Position numbers and translations under genes: made by a program
Shown: positions 45,089-55,894 of the stretch, piece after piece
Layout of the letters: each line of letters starts with the position of its first letter
Position numbering within the stretch: the first letter of the stretch is position 1
Notes under the pieces: model-generated
The model's input: only the letters and a program-made list of their open reading frames with translations
Told to the model about the DNA's origin: nothing
Database searches by the model: none
Source of the DNA: Ferrimonas sediminicola
GTDB lineage: Bacteria > Pseudomonadota > Gammaproteobacteria > Enterobacterales > Shewanellaceae
Assembly (NCBI RefSeq): GCF_005116715.1
Contig: NZ_SWCI01000006.1
Coordinates: forward strand, 171,258 to 235,257
Length of the DNA stretch: 64,000 bases
Direction of reading: 5' to 3'

Positions 45089-47905
45089 ATGAGCGACTAC
45101 AAATCAACGCTAAACCTGCCGGAAACTGAGTTCCCCATGCGTGGCAATCTGGCCAAGCGGGAACCCGAAATGCTGAAACGCTGGGACGAGAAAGAGCTGT
45201 ACAAGGCGATTCGTGCCAGCCGTCAGGGAGCGAAGCCATTCATTCTGCACGATGGCCCTCCGTACGCTAACGGCGACATTCATATTGGTCACTCAGTAAA
45301 CAAGATCCTGAAAGATATTATTATTAAGTCCAAGACCCTGGCTGGCTTCGATGCCCCCTATGTGCCCGGGTGGGACTGCCACGGTCTGCCCATCGAACTG
45401 AAGGTCGAGGGCAAGGTGGGCAAGCCCGGCCAGAAGATCTCTGCCGCCGAGTTTCGCCAGAAGTGTCGTGAGTACGCCCGCGAGCAGGTGGAGGGCCAGA
45501 AAGCCGATTTCATCCGCCTGGGTGTGCTGGGCGAGTGGGACAAGCCCTACCTGACCATGGATTACGGCACCGAGGCGGAGATCATCCGCTCCCTGGCCAA
45601 GATCATCGACAACGGTCACCTGCACAAGGGCGCCAAGCCGGTGCACTGGTGTACCGATTGTGGCTCCGCCCTGGCGGAAGCCGAGGTGGAGTACGAGGAT
45701 AAGACCTCTCCCTCCATCGACGTGCGTTTCAGCGCCGTGGATGCCAAGCTGGTGGAAGACAAGTTCGACTGCGCCGAAGGCCACACCGGCCAGGGCCCTG
45801 TCTCCGTGGTGATCTGGACCACCACCCCCTGGACTCTGCCTGCCAACCGCGCCGTGTGCCTGCACGCCGACCTGCAGTACGCCCTGGTCCAGGTCGAGGG
45901 TGACCACCCCGAGCGTCTGGTGCTGGCTGCCGATCTGGTTAAGGATGTGATGGACCGCGCCGGTATCGACCATTATCACAACCTGGGCTACTGCAAGGGC
46001 CAGGATCTGGAGCTGCAGCAGTTCAACCACCCCTTCTACGAGATGACCGTTCCCGCGATCCTCGGCGATCACGTGACCACCGAATCCGGTACCGGTGTGG
46101 TGCACACCGCCCCCGGCCATGGTCAGGAGGATTTCCAGGTTGGCCTGAAGTACAACCTGGAGGTGGCTAACCCTGTGGGCAACAATGGGGTCTACCTGCC
46201 GGACACCCCGCTGTTTGCCGGCCAGCACGTATTCAAGGCCAACGACGCCGTGGTTGAGGTGCTCAAGGAGAAGGGGGCCCTGCTGCATCACGAGGCGTTC
46301 CGCCACTCCTATCCGCACTGCTGGCGTCACAAGACCCCCATCATCTTCCGCGCCACTCCCCAGTGGTTTATCTCCATGGATCAGGCCAAGCTGCGTCAGC
46401 GCTCCCTGGAGGAGATCAAGGGGGTTCAGTGGATCCCCGACTGGGGCCAGAGCCGCATCGAGGGGATGGTTGCCGGTCGCCCCGACTGGTGCATCTCCCG
46501 TCAGCGTACCTGGGGTGTGCCCATCGCCCTGTTCGTCCACAAGGAGACCCAGGCACTGCACCCCAACTCCGTGGCGCTGATGAACATGGTCGCCGACCGG
46601 GTCGCCGAGTCTGGCATTCAGGCCTGGTGGGATCTGGACGCCGCCGAACTGCTGGGTGAGGAAGCGGCCCAGTACGACAAGGTGCTGGACACCCTGGATG
46701 TGTGGTTCGACTCCGGCTCCACCCACGCCTCCGTGGTGGATGCCCGGGAGGAGTTCCACGGCGCCGAGGTCGATCTGTACCTGGAGGGCTCCGACCAGCA
46801 CCGCGGCTGGTTCATGTCCTCCCTGATGACCGGTGTGGCCATCAAGGACAAGGCCCCCTACAAGCAGGTGCTCACCCACGGCTTCACCGTGGATGGCAAG
46901 GGCCGCAAGATGTCCAAGTCCATCGGCAACGTGATCAGCCCCCAGCAGGTGGTGAACAAGCTGGGCGCCGACATCCTGCGCCTATGGGTGGCTTCTACCG
47001 ACTACACCGGTGAGATGACCGTATCCGACGAGATCCTCAAGCGCAGCGCCGATGCCTACCGCCGCATCCGTAACACTGCCCGCTTCCTGCTGGCCAACAT
47101 CAATGGCTTCGAGCCCAACCAGCACATGGTGGCCCCCGCCGAGATGGTGGAGCTGGACCGTTGGATGGTGGCCCGTGCCTTTGACCTGCAGGAGGAACTG
47201 GTTGAAGCCTATGACAGCTACAACCTGCTGCAGGTGACCCAGAAACTGATGCATTTTTGCTCCATCGAGCTGGGCAGCTTCTACCTGGATATCATCAAGG
47301 ACCGTCAGTACACAGCCAAGGCGGACAGCCATGCCCGCCGCTCCTGTCAGAGCGCCATGTACCTGATCCTGGAGGCGATGGTGCGCTGGATGGCGCCGGT
47401 AATGAGCTTCACTGCCGACGAGATCTGGCAACTGCTGCCCGGGGAGCGCGATCAGTTTGTGTTTACCCAGACCTGGTATGACGGCCTGGGCCGTGAGTCG
47501 GGCTCCCTGAACGATGACCAGTGGCAGAAGCTGCTGGAGGTGCGCAGCGTGGTGCGTAAGGCCCTGGAAGAGGCCAAGGCCGACGGCATCAACAACCCGC
47601 TGGATGCCAGCGTCACCCTGTATGCCGACGAGACCCTGAGCCCACTGCTGGCCAGCCTGGGGGATGAGCTGCGCTTCGTGCTGATCACCAGCGACGTTAA
47701 GCTGGCGCCATTGAGTGAAGCTGGCGAGCTGGCTGAAACTGCACTGGCCGGCATCAAGGTGGGCGTGACTCTGTCCGAAGCCGCCAAGTGTGAGCGCTGC
47801 TGGCACCACCGCTCGGACGTGGGCAGCCACGGCGCGCACCCGACCCTGTGCGGTCGCTGTGTCACCAACGTCGATGGTGACGGGGAGCAGCGTCAGTTTG
47901 CCTAA
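45089..47905 (+). CDS. ileS: Isoleucyl-tRNA synthetase
   Basis: This 938-residue class I synthetase (same length as in E. coli) has HIGH in [16 protein letters not shown] in [10 protein letters not shown], the CP1 editing domain ([24 protein letters not shown]), and a C-terminal zinc ribbon (CERCW then CGRC). The ATG at 45089 follows AAAGGA; an ATG five codons earlier lacks a ribosome-binding site. Confidence 0.98.
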   Translation: MSDYKSTLNLPETEFPMRGNLAKREPEMLKRWDEKELYKAIRASRQGAKPFILHDGPPYANGDIHIGHSVNKILKDIIIKSKTLAGFDAPYVPGWDCHGLPIELKVEGKVGKPGQKISAAEFRQKCREYAREQVEGQKADFIRLGVLGEWDKPYLTMDYGTEAEIIRSLAKIIDNGHLHKGAKPVHWCTDCGSALAEAEVEYEDKTSPSIDVRFSAVDAKLVEDKFDCAEGHTGQGPVSVVIWTTTPWTLPANRAVCLHADLQYALVQVEGDHPERLVLAADLVKDVMDRAGIDHYHNLGYCKGQDLELQQFNHPFYEMTVPAILGDHVTTESGTGVVHTAPGHGQEDFQVGLKYNLEVANPVGNNGVYLPDTPLFAGQHVFKANDAVVEVLKEKGALLHHEAFRHSYPHCWRHKTPIIFRATPQWFISMDQAKLRQRSLEEIKGVQWIPDWGQSRIEGMVAGRPDWCISRQRTWGVPIALFVHKETQALHPNSVALMNMVADRVAESGIQAWWDLDAAELLGEEAAQYDKVLDTLDVWFDSGSTHASVVDAREEFHGAEVDLYLEGSDQHRGWFMSSLMTGVAIKDKAPYKQVLTHGFTVDGKGRKMSKSIGNVISPQQVVNKLGADILRLWVASTDYTGEMTVSDEILKRSADAYRRIRNTARFLLANINGFEPNQHMVAPAEMVELDRWMVARAFDLQEELVEAYDSYNLLQVTQKLMHFCSIELGSFYLDIIKDRQYTAKADSHARRSCQSAMYLILEAMVRWMAPVMSFTADEIWQLLPGERDQFVFTQTWYDGLGRESGSLNDDQWQKLLEVRSVVRKALEEAKADGINNPLDASVTLYADETLSPLLASLGDELRFVLITSDVKLAPLSEAGELAETALAGIKVGVTLSEAAKCERCWHHRSDVGSHGAHPTLCGRCVTNVDGDGEQRQFA

Positions 47906-47915
47906 CGGAGTGATC

Positions 47916-48413
47916 ATGGCACAACAGTGGAATAACAGCGGCCTGAGATGGATCTGGGTCGCCCTGGTTGCCCTGGTCCTGGATCAGGCCAGCAAGTTGG
48001 CGGTGATGGCGAGCTTTCAGCTGTATGAGAGCCTGGCCCTGATACCCAGCCTGAATCTGACCTATGTGCACAACACCGGAGCCGCCTTCAGCTTTCTGGC
48101 AGATGCCGGGGGGTGGCAGCGCTGGGCCTTTGCCGGTTTCGCCCTGGTGGTGACCCTGGTGTTGCTGGTGCTGATGCGCAGGCAGGAGAGCGGCCAGTGG
48201 CGGCTTAACCTGGCCTATGCGCTGATCATCGGCGGTGCCATCGGCAACGTTATCGACCGGGTGGCCTACGGTTACGTGGTGGACTTTATCGATTTCTACG
48301 TGGGGAGCTGGCACTGGCCGGCCTTCAATATTGCCGACAGCGCTATCTGCGTTGGCGCAGTATTGATGATCCTCGACAGCTTTATGGATGGCCGTAAGGC
48401 CAAGGAGGCGTGA
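47916..48413 (+). CDS. lspA: Lipoprotein signal peptidase LspA
   Basis: A 165-residue aspartic membrane peptidase (signal peptidase II) with four helices. Motifs [27 protein letters not shown] and VVDFIDFY then FNIADSAI carry the two catalytic aspartates. It cleaves prolipoprotein signal peptides, including NosL and BamD in this window. The start is ten bases after ileS and its stop overlaps the fkpB start. Confidence 0.97.
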   Translation: MAQQWNNSGLRWIWVALVALVLDQASKLAVMASFQLYESLALIPSLNLTYVHNTGAAFSFLADAGGWQRWAFAGFALVVTLVLLVLMRRQESGQWRLNLAYALIIGGAIGNVIDRVAYGYVVDFIDFYVGSWHWPAFNIADSAICVGAVLMILDSFMDGRKAKEA

Positions 48414-48859
48414 TGACTGAGCCGGTCATTGGCAACAACAGCCAGGTTTTTGTCCACTTCGATGTGGAGCTTCCCGACGGCACCGTTGCCGACAGCACCA
48501 AAGCCCATGGCAAACCCGCCCGGCTGACCCTGGGGAATGGCAGTCTCAGCGGCGCCTTCGAGGCGGCGATCAAGGGGATGTGCAAGGGAGAGACCCGTCG
48601 CTTCTCCCTGGACCCCCAGCACGCCTTCGGCGAGCGCAATCCGGACAATATCCACCATATGGATCGCACCCAGTTCGCTGCCGATGCGGATCTGACTGAG
48701 GGCACCATCATGGCTTTTGCGACCCCGGACGGCAACCAGGTGCCCGGGATCATCCGCGAGGTGGCGGGCGATTCGGTGACAGTGGACTTCAACCACCCCC
48801 TGGCCGGGCAGATGGTGATCTTCGATCTGGAAGTGCTGGATATCATCGTTAAGGACTGA
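48413..48859 (+). CDS. fkpB: FKBP-type peptidyl-prolyl isomerase FkpB (SlpA-like)
   Basis: A cytoplasmic isomerase of 148 residues with an IF (insert-in-flap) domain. [20 protein letters not shown] start, [29 protein letters not shown] and DFNHPLAGQ match SlyD/FkpB proteins. It lacks the His-rich tail of SlyD. The ATG overlaps the lspA stop, with AAGGAGG upstream. It sits between lspA and ispH, as in E. coli. Confidence 0.95.
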   Translation: MTEPVIGNNSQVFVHFDVELPDGTVADSTKAHGKPARLTLGNGSLSGAFEAAIKGMCKGETRRFSLDPQHAFGERNPDNIHHMDRTQFAADADLTEGTIMAFATPDGNQVPGIIREVAGDSVTVDFNHPLAGQMVIFDLEVLDIIVKD

Positions 48860-48861
48860 GC

Positions 48862-49791
48862 ATGCAGATTCAACTGGCAAATCCCCGGGGCTTTTGCGCC
48901 GGCGTCGACCGGGCCATCAGCATTGTTGAGCGAGCCCTGGAACTGTTTGAACCGCCTATCTATGTCCGCCACGAAGTGGTGCACAACCGTTATGTGGTGG
49001 ACAGCCTGCGCCAGCGGGGCGCGGTGTTTGTCGATGAACTGCACGAGGTGCCGGACAACAGCATTGTCATCTTCAGTGCCCATGGCGTCTCCCAGGCGGT
49101 GCGCCAGGAGGCGGACAACCGCGGCCTCAAGGTGTTTGATGCAACCTGCCCCCTGGTCACCAAGGTGCATATGCAGGTCACCCGGGCCAGCCGCAAGGGA
49201 CTGGAGTGTGTTCTCATCGGTCACGCCGGCCACCCAGAGGTGGAGGGCACCATGGGGCAGTACGACAACCCGCAGGGGGGCATCTACCTGGTGGAGTCTC
49301 CCGAGGATGTGCTGAAGATGGAGGTCAAGGATCCGGACAACCTGCAGTTTGTCACCCAGACCACGCTGTCGGTGGATGACACTGCCGCCATCATCGAGAC
49401 CCTGAGGGCCCGCTTCCCCTCCATCGCCGGTCCCCGCAAGGATGACATCTGCTACGCCACCCAGAATCGTCAGGATGCGGTGCGGGAGCTGGCCTCCCGT
49501 TGCGACCTGGTGCTGGTGGTGGGGTCGAAGAACTCCTCTAACTCCAACCGCCTGCGCGAGCTGGCGCAGAAGTCCGGCGCCCGCGCCTATCTGGTGGACG
49601 GCGCCGGGGACATCGATGCCGCCTGGCTGGAGGGCGCGGCCAACGTCGGTGTCACCGCCGGCGCCTCGGCGCCTGAGGTGCTGGTCAAAGGGGTGATTGC
49701 CGAGCTGCAGAACCTGGGGGCCGATCGGGTCGAAGAGGTTCAGGGCCGCGAGGAGAACGTGGTATTCCAGGTGCCCATAGAGCTGAGATAA
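48862..49791 (+). CDS. ispH: 4-hydroxy-3-methylbut-2-enyl diphosphate reductase IspH
   Basis: This 309-residue iron-sulfur enzyme is the last step of the MEP isoprenoid pathway. The cluster cysteines are visible in [12 protein letters not shown] (12), [12 protein letters not shown] (about 96) and [11 protein letters not shown] (about 197). HEVVHN and SAHGVS are also present. It ends the ribF-ileS run and is followed by a terminator and the minor pilin cluster. Confidence 0.97.
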   Translation: MQIQLANPRGFCAGVDRAISIVERALELFEPPIYVRHEVVHNRYVVDSLRQRGAVFVDELHEVPDNSIVIFSAHGVSQAVRQEADNRGLKVFDATCPLVTKVHMQVTRASRKGLECVLIGHAGHPEVEGTMGQYDNPQGGIYLVESPEDVLKMEVKDPDNLQFVTQTTLSVDDTAAIIETLRARFPSIAGPRKDDICYATQNRQDAVRELASRCDLVLVVGSKNSSNSNRLRELAQKSGARAYLVDGAGDIDAAWLEGAANVGVTAGASAPEVLVKGVIAELQNLGADRVEEVQGREENVVFQVPIELR

Positions 49792-49815
49792 GCTTTTTCT
49801 GTTTTGATATAACGG

Positions 49816-49844
49816 GCGCCACCCTCGCGGGTGGCGCTTTTTTT
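49816..49844 (+). terminator. Terminator after ispH
   Basis: A 9-bp perfect stem GCGCCACCC/GGGTGGCGC with a TCGC loop and seven T separates ispH from the minor pilin operon. Confidence 0.94.
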
Positions 49845-49898
49845 GTGCTGGCATAAGCTTAGAGTCATAGGAAAGTCCACCAAGCCGACAAGGATGTC

Positions 49899-50456
49899 AT
49901 GGCGATTCATACCCAGTCCGGGGTCTCCCTGATCGAGGTGCTGGTGGCGGTGGTGGTGCTGGCGGTGGGACTGCTGGGTACCCTGCAACTGCATCTCGTG
50001 GCCCAACGCAGCAGCTTCGAGTCGCTCCAGCACGTCAGGGCGCAGACCCTGGCGGAGAGCATGCTGGAGCGCATCCGGCTGAACCCCTCTCAGCTGGCTG
50101 CCTACCAGGGTAGCTACGGCGCCTCTGCACCCGCGATGCCCACTCCCTCCTGCCTGTCCGCCACCGGCGCCATCACCCCCTGTTCGCCGGCTCAGATGCG
50201 AGCCTGGGATGGCTACCTGTGGTCCCTGTCCCTGCGCGGCGCCGACGAGGTCAAGGACAGTCGGCCGATGGGGCTGGTCGGCGCGCTGGGCTGCGTCCGG
50301 GTTCATGAAGAGCGGGTGGAGGTGGTGGTCAGCTGGCAGAGCCGGCACAGCACCGAGGATGGCGCCGATGCAGGCGATGACTGGCGCAGAGGGTGCGGTG
50401 TTGCCGGCCCGCGGCGGCGGCAGGCGTATCTGGACAGCAGCAAGGTGGCGCTGTGA
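49899..50456 (+). CDS. pilV: Type IV pilus minor pilin PilV
   Basis: A 185-residue prepilin-like protein with a short leader and processing site before GVSLIEVLVAVVVLAVGLLGTLQLHL, with Glu at +5. PilV, PilW, PilX, PilE and FimT with PilY1 form the priming complex at the pilus tip. It is the first gene of this cluster. Its stop overlaps the pilW start (GTGA). Confidence 0.93.
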   Translation: MAIHTQSGVSLIEVLVAVVVLAVGLLGTLQLHLVAQRSSFESLQHVRAQTLAESMLERIRLNPSQLAAYQGSYGASAPAMPTPSCLSATGAITPCSPAQMRAWDGYLWSLSLRGADEVKDSRPMGLVGALGCVRVHEERVEVVVSWQSRHSTEDGADAGDDWRRGCGVAGPRRRQAYLDSSKVAL

Positions 50457-51406
50457 AGCGGGGAGTGGGGGCCACGCTGGTGGAGCTGCTGATCGCCATG
50501 ATCCTGGGGCTGTTTCTCCTGGGTTCGGTGCTGGGGGTCTTCGTCGCTTCCTCGTCATCGGTCAGTCGCACCGGTCAGTACAACCAGCTGCAGGAGTCGG
50601 CCCGGCTGGCGCTGAGCCTCTTGGGGGAGGAGCTGGCTCAGGCCGGCTTCTGGGCCGATCTTACCGGTGATTCGCTGAATCTGGACAGTGTCCAGGTGCT
50701 GGCCTCGGTGGCGAATGACTGCGTGGGGGAGGGCGACAACAACGCCTCCATGCCAGCCCTGCGGGGGCATTTTCGCTACCTGTGGGCCTACCGCCAGGAC
50801 ACCACCCCGAACATGTCTTGCAGCCAGGGGGCGGTGGAGGGCAGCCATGTGGTGCAGATCAAGAGGGCTTCGGGGCCACCACGGGAGGCCGCCGAGCTGG
50901 AGAGCAATCGTTACTACCTGCTGGCCAACGCTTCCCGCGGCATCCTGTTTGCCGGGGATCGGGCTCCTGTCCCAACGCTCACCCAAGGGCGCTACTGGGA
51001 GTTTCAGCACCGGGTGTTCTATGTGGAGCGCCGCGAGGATGGCGTGCCTGTGCTCAAGTGGCGCCAGCTCTATGTCAATGGGGGCATGGTAGAGGAGGAG
51101 CTCGTCGAGGGGGTCGAGACCCTGCAGATCCGCTTGGGGGTGGACAGCGACGGTGACGGCAGCGTGGACAGCTACCTGCCCCCGTCGGCGTTGAGCCCGG
51201 AGCAGTGGGAGGGGGAAGTCACCCTGGTTTCCGTGTCGCTGTTCCTGGTGGTGCGGGCGCCAGTGGCCGAGCCCCTGTCGCAAGATACCCTGGCCCTGAC
51301 CTTGCCTGACGGCGTCCTCGGTTACAGCGATGGCCTACCCCGGCGCCTGTTCAGCACCACGGTGATGCTGCGCAACCCGGTGTTGATCCTGAGGGGGGCG
51401 CTATGA
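50453..51406 (+). CDS. pilW: Type IV pilus minor pilin PilW
   Basis: This 317-residue prepilin-like protein begins VKRGVGATLVELLIAMILGLFLLGSVLG, with a processing site and Glu at the usual position. A large beta-rich C-terminal part follows. The GTG at 50453 overlaps the pilV stop and is preceded by AAGG. The length is normal for PilW. Confidence 0.92.
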   Translation: MKRGVGATLVELLIAMILGLFLLGSVLGVFVASSSSVSRTGQYNQLQESARLALSLLGEELAQAGFWADLTGDSLNLDSVQVLASVANDCVGEGDNNASMPALRGHFRYLWAYRQDTTPNMSCSQGAVEGSHVVQIKRASGPPREAAELESNRYYLLANASRGILFAGDRAPVPTLTQGRYWEFQHRVFYVERREDGVPVLKWRQLYVNGGMVEEELVEGVETLQIRLGVDSDGDGSVDSYLPPSALSPEQWEGEVTLVSVSLFLVVRAPVAEPLSQDTLALTLPDGVLGYSDGLPRRLFSTTVMLRNPVLILRGAL

Positions 51407-51843
51407 AACGGCAGGGCGGGGTGGTGTTGATGGTGAGCATCTTTATCTTGATGGTGCTGATGATCCTAGGGTTGTCTCTATCGTCAAACAGCCGGGTGAC
51501 CATGATGGGTACGGCCGCATCCACTGCCCGGCAGCAGGCATTACAGCAGGCCCGGGGGGCCCAGGAGGGGTTCGTGGAGCGACAGCGACTGGCCAGGGCC
51601 GGCAGCCTGCTGCTGACCAACAGCGGCGCGCAGATCCTGGCCGATACGGTGTTCAGCGCCCAGCACCGCATCGACTTCATTGCCGAGGGACCCTGCAAGC
51701 GCAGCGCCGAGGCGGACTCCGGCAGCAGTTTCCTGTGCCGTACCAATGAGATCAGCTCCCGGGTGAGCTTTGGCAAGGGGGGGCGGGGGAGCCTGAGCGT
51801 GACCACAGGGATAGAGCAGCAGGTGCTGCTGGTGGGGAACTGA
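51403..51843 (+). CDS. pilX: Type IV pilus minor pilin PilX
   Basis: A protein of 146 residues with MKRQGGVVLMVSIFILMVLMILGLSLSS, where the +5 Glu of ordinary pilins is absent, as is usual for PilX/GspK-like minor pilins. Two cysteines (CKRSAEADSGSSFLC) are 14 apart and may form a disulfide. The ATG overlaps the pilW stop and its own stop overlaps pilY1. Confidence 0.9.
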   Translation: MKRQGGVVLMVSIFILMVLMILGLSLSSNSRVTMMGTAASTARQQALQQARGAQEGFVERQRLARAGSLLLTNSGAQILADTVFSAQHRIDFIAEGPCKRSAEADSGSSFLCRTNEISSRVSFGKGGRGSLSVTTGIEQQVLLVGN

Positions 51844-54800
51844 TGATGCGAGCCTTGATCCTGGCCATGATGATCTTCGCCGTGGGCGTCGGTTGGGCCG
51901 ATGACACCGAACTCTACGTCTATGGCGGCACCCTGACCGCCGATAGCCGCCCCCAGGTGCTGATCATCTTCGATAACTCGGGCTCCATGAAAACCGAGGA
52001 GGAGGAGGCTCCCCCTCCCTTCGACCCCTCCCACGATTACAGCGGTGGTCATGATCGCGGTCGTTTCTACTATGTGCGAGGCCAGGTCAACGACAACCTG
52101 CCCGATCCCCGCAATGGGCTCGAATATCGATACTTCGACAGGGAGCTCAATGGCTGTATGGCGGCGATCGCCCCCAGGGATCCGGACGATCCCGCCTCCA
52201 GGGGAGTGATTGACCATACCGGCTTTTTCACCGACGCCATGCTCAACTTCCGCAGGGGGGGGCGGCGGGACCCCGAGTGGCGTTGGCGCCGTTTCCCCTC
52301 CAGCCTTAAGCAGGCTCACGAGGCGGGCATCGTCGGCAGCTACGGGTTTGACTGTCTCCAGGATATCCATGACCACACCCTGAGCAACGCGGCGGCCCAC
52401 AGCGCCACCGGCCTGAGGATGAATGGTTTTCCCCGGGACATGGACCAGGCTCAGCCCTATGACGGTAGCCACGGTGGTCAGAGTGTGGCGGAGCTGGACG
52501 CGGCGGCGGAGACGGCCTTGAGCCAGACCAGCTTTGCCAGCGCCGAAAGCGTGACCCTGTATACTGAGAACTACCTCTACTACCTGCACACCAGCGGCGC
52601 CACCAGACGCAGCCGCCTGGCCATCGCCAAGGAGGTGGTGTCCTCAATGGTGGAGAGTACGCCTGGGGTGGATTTTGGCTTGGCGGTGTTCAATCTAAAC
52701 AGCGGCGATGACCGTGATGGTTCTGGCAGCCATGGGGGCCGGCTGCTCAGTGGCATCCAGCAGATGTCTGCCGTCAACAAGGAGCACCTCATCAGTACGG
52801 TGGAGGGGCTGACCGCTACAACCTGGACCCCGCTGTGTGAAACCCTGTTTGAAGCCTATCGCTATTTCAGCGGCGGAGCCCTGATGTTTGGCAGTGACAC
52901 GGCGGTTTACGGGGCGCCGTTCGCCGCCGGTGGGCGCTATCTGAGCCCCTTTATCCACTGTCAGCCGCTGGCCTATGTGGTGCTGATTACCGATGGCTCT
53001 CCCACCAAGGATGAAGCGCTCAACAGCCAGGTTCGCGGTGAGCTGAACCTCACCGCCTCCCAGGCCTATCCGGTGTACGACCCCTATCGTAGCCTGGGCA
53101 GTGATGACTGGGCCGACAGCTACCTGCCGGCACTGGCGGAACACCTGCACACTCAGGATATCAACCCTTGGATCAACGGTCGCCAAAGCGTGGTGACCTA
53201 CACCATCGGCTTCTCTCAAGATGGCATCGACAGCGCCGGAGCCCTGCTGGCGGAGACCGCCAAGCGCGGCGGTGGGCAGTATTTCCCGGCCGCCAGCGCC
53301 CAGGCGTTGCAGAATGCCCTGCAGCGGGTGTTCTCGGAGATCCTGGCGGTGGACGCCAGTTTTACCTCACCCTCCATCGCCGCCAACAGTTTCGACCGCA
53401 CCCAGACCCTGGATTCGGTGTACTACTCGATGTTCCTGCCCTCGGATCGACCAAGGTGGTCAGGAAACCTGAAGAAACTGAAGATACTGGCATCCGGCAG
53501 GGTGGTGGATGCCCGCGGTGGACCCGGGATCGACCAAGCCGGCAACATTGCCGAGACCGCCTGCACCTTCTGGACCCTGCCCACCACCTGCACCCTGGCG
53601 GCCAGTGGCGGCGATGGCCATTCGGTGGGCGAGGGCGGGGCCGCCGAGAGCCTAGTGGTCCAGGCGCAGCGCCGGGTGCTGGTGGAGCCAGCCTCCGGCA
53701 GCGGGCCCCTGGTGCCCCTCAGCCAGGCGGCACTGGAAGCCCGGGCAGGAGGAAGCGCTGAGTTGCTGGTTGAGCTGGGGATCGTGTCGCAGGAGCTGGC
53801 CGGTTTCCTGGCCTGGATGGCCGGCCAGGATGTGGACGATGAGGATCAGGATGGGGACCTGACTGAGACCAGGCACGACCTGATGGGGGATCCCTTGCAC
53901 TCCAAGCCCCTGGCCATCCATTACGGAGAGGGCAAGGGAGTCCGGATCCTGGTTGGGACCAATGCCGGGGTGTTGCACATGTTTCAGGATGGCGGAGATC
54001 GTCTCTCGGAGAGCTGGAGCTTCAGGCCCCACCGTTTCCTGGGAGAGCAGCTAACGCTGCGGACCAACCCCAGGATCGGCGGCCACAGCGTCTACGGCGT
54101 GGATGGATCGCCGGTGGCGTATATCGAAGATGGCAATGAGGATGGTGAGATCGACGCATCGGCCGGAGATCGGGCGTGGCTGTTCTTCGGCCTGCGCCGC
54201 GGCGGTAGGGCCTACTTTGCCCTGGATCTGACCGACCCGGATGCGCCATCGCTGATGTGGATCCGCAGCGCCGTCAGCGATGGTCTGTCGATGTTGGGGC
54301 AGAGCTGGTCAGAGCCGGTGGTTACCCGCATTCCCGATTATCCCAAGGCTAACCTCGCTGCCACCGCGGCCAGGCCGGTACTGATCATCGGTGGTGGCTA
54401 CGATCCCCACAAGGACCTGGAGTCCGTGGGCAGCCCGGACACCCTGGGTCGGGCGGTGTTCATCCTCGACGCACAGACCGGAGAGCTGGTCCACCGCTTC
54501 TCTCCGGATGGCGGCGACAGCGAGCATACCCGCGTGGCTTTCGAGGACAGCATTCCCGGGCGGGTGGCGGCGCTGGACAGCGACGGTGACGGCCTGACCG
54601 ACAGGCTCTACGCAGCAGACACCGGCGGAAACGTCTGGCGCTTGGATCTGCCCGGGGTACGAAGCGTGCAGCCCTGGACAGGGTTCCGGTTTGCTGACCT
54701 GGGGGGGAGTACCCTGGCCTCGGACCGGCGCTTCCATCACGAGGTGGCGGTGGCGCAGACCAAGGTGCAGCGCAAGGAGTCGGTCACCGAGACAGTCAAC

Positions 54801-55499
54801 GGGGAAAGCGTCACCCGGGTGGTGGCCACCGAGCTGCCCTATGATGCGGTGGTGATCGGCAGCGGCAACCGGGCCCACCCCAACGCCATCGGCACTCAGG
54901 ACCGGCTGTTTGTCCTCAGGGATCTCAATCTCTATCCCCGCAGCTTCGATGGTGACGACGCCCCCGGGCACGCCCAGGTTCCCGAGCCCATAACCTTGGA
55001 TCAGCTCTTCGATGTCACTGCCGATCCCCTTGGCCAGTCTGCCGATGCCGAAACCAGACTGGCTCAGGAGTTGCTTGCCGGCAGCAAGCTGGGGTGGAGC
55101 TTGGGCCTGGCTGAGGGGGAGAAGGCCCTGGCGGCGGCCACCGTGCTCGGCGGCAATGCCTACTTCACCACCTTTGTCCCGGGCAACCAGAACCTGGCCA
55201 ATGCCTGCCTGTCGGCCGGTCAGGGCAGGCTCTATGTGCTGAATCTGCACCTGGGAATCAACCTGTATCGCCACCGCTATCTGGACCTGGGAGCGAGACT
55301 GCCGGATACCCCTCAGGTGGTGGTCCCTCCCCCCTCCGACCCGGATGACCCCAGCTGGAACCCGAGGGTGTTTCTGGTGGGGGTTGGTCAGGGGTTCACC
55401 CTGGAGGAGGGGGGACTGGAGCTCAGTAATAGCGGCAGCGGTGATACGGCAAAGGTGTTGGTCCCCAGATACCTCTACTACTACCAGGGAGGGGAGTGA
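51843..55499 (+). CDS. pilY1: PilY1 pilus tip adhesin/assembly protein
   Basis: This very large protein of 1218 residues has a signal peptide (about 1-19). An N-terminal von Willebrand A-like part contains the MIDAS-type DNSGSM near residue 43. Its C-terminal half is a beta-propeller of the PilY1 type with KPLAIHYG, VLVGTNAGVLHMF, RAYFALDLTDP and GGNVWRLDLP. Calcium-type Asp loops occur at DEDQDGD (about 662-668), in a DGNEDGEID segment and at LDSDGDGLTD. PilY1 sits at the pilus tip in surface sensing and attachment. It is the largest protein in the window and the only one in the cluster with adhesin features. Confidence 0.93.
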   Translation: MMRALILAMMIFAVGVGWADDTELYVYGGTLTADSRPQVLIIFDNSGSMKTEEEEAPPPFDPSHDYSGGHDRGRFYYVRGQVNDNLPDPRNGLEYRYFDRELNGCMAAIAPRDPDDPASRGVIDHTGFFTDAMLNFRRGGRRDPEWRWRRFPSSLKQAHEAGIVGSYGFDCLQDIHDHTLSNAAAHSATGLRMNGFPRDMDQAQPYDGSHGGQSVAELDAAAETALSQTSFASAESVTLYTENYLYYLHTSGATRRSRLAIAKEVVSSMVESTPGVDFGLAVFNLNSGDDRDGSGSHGGRLLSGIQQMSAVNKEHLISTVEGLTATTWTPLCETLFEAYRYFSGGALMFGSDTAVYGAPFAAGGRYLSPFIHCQPLAYVVLITDGSPTKDEALNSQVRGELNLTASQAYPVYDPYRSLGSDDWADSYLPALAEHLHTQDINPWINGRQSVVTYTIGFSQDGIDSAGALLAETAKRGGGQYFPAASAQALQNALQRVFSEILAVDASFTSPSIAANSFDRTQTLDSVYYSMFLPSDRPRWSGNLKKLKILASGRVVDARGGPGIDQAGNIAETACTFWTLPTTCTLAASGGDGHSVGEGGAAESLVVQAQRRVLVEPASGSGPLVPLSQAALEARAGGSAELLVELGIVSQELAGFLAWMAGQDVDDEDQDGDLTETRHDLMGDPLHSKPLAIHYGEGKGVRILVGTNAGVLHMFQDGGDRLSESWSFRPHRFLGEQLTLRTNPRIGGHSVYGVDGSPVAYIEDGNEDGEIDASAGDRAWLFFGLRRGGRAYFALDLTDPDAPSLMWIRSAVSDGLSMLGQSWSEPVVTRIPDYPKANLAATAARPVLIIGGGYDPHKDLESVGSPDTLGRAVFILDAQTGELVHRFSPDGGDSEHTRVAFEDSIPGRVAALDSDGDGLTDRLYAADTGGNVWRLDLPGVRSVQPWTGFRFADLGGSTLASDRRFHHEVAVAQTKVQRKESVTETVNGESVTRVVATELPYDAVVIGSGNRAHPNAIGTQDRLFVLRDLNLYPRSFDGDDAPGHAQVPEPITLDQLFDVTADPLGQSADAETRLAQELLAGSKLGWSLGLAEGEKALAAATVLGGNAYFTTFVPGNQNLANACLSAGQGRLYVLNLHLGINLYRHRYLDLGARLPDTPQVVVPPPSDPDDPSWNPRVFLVGVGQGFTLEEGGLELSNSGSGDTAKVLVPRYLYYYQGGE

Positions 55500-55894
55500 T
55501 GAGAGTGCAAGGTGGCGTTAGCCTGATCGAATTGATGCTAGTGGTGGCGATCCTGGGGTTGCTGCTGACCCTGGCCCTGCCCTCCTACCAGGGCCACCTG
55601 GCAAGCGGTTATCGCAGCGACGCGATTGCCAACCTGATGAAGCTGGCTAACCTTCAGGAGCGCTACTATCTCAGCTACCAGAGTTATACCGACGATATGA
55701 CCAGGCTGGGGTTGGCGGCGGATCCCTGGGTGATCGACGGTGGTCGCTATGCCTTGGACGCCGAGTCGGCCGGTGCCGACAGTTTCCTGCTGAAGGCTAC
55801 CGCCCTGGGGAGCCAGGCAGCGTCGGATCCCGGCTGTGCTTCCATTACCCTGAGTGACCAGGGGGCACGGGCCCCGGCGGAGTGCTGGCAATGA
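55499..55894 (+). CDS. pilE: Type IV pilus minor pilin PilE
   Basis: A 131-residue PilE-like minor pilin with the processing site before GVSLIELMLVVAILGLLLTLALPSY and Glu at +5. Two cysteines near the end (DPGCASITL and AECWQ) form the usual C-terminal loop. The ATG at 55499 is chosen for its spacing from GGGAGG; a GTG one codon earlier overlaps pilY1. Confidence 0.9.
   Translation: MRVQGGVSLIELMLVVAILGLLLTLALPSYQGHLASGYRSDAIANLMKLANLQERYYLSYQSYTDDMTRLGLAADPWVIDGGRYALDAESAGADSFLLKATALGSQAASDPGCASITLSDQGARAPAECWQ

Noticed and set aside
45293..46879. Long minus-strand open frame opposite ileS
   Set aside because: The plus strand is a full, motif-complete IleRS; the antisense frame is a composition effect.
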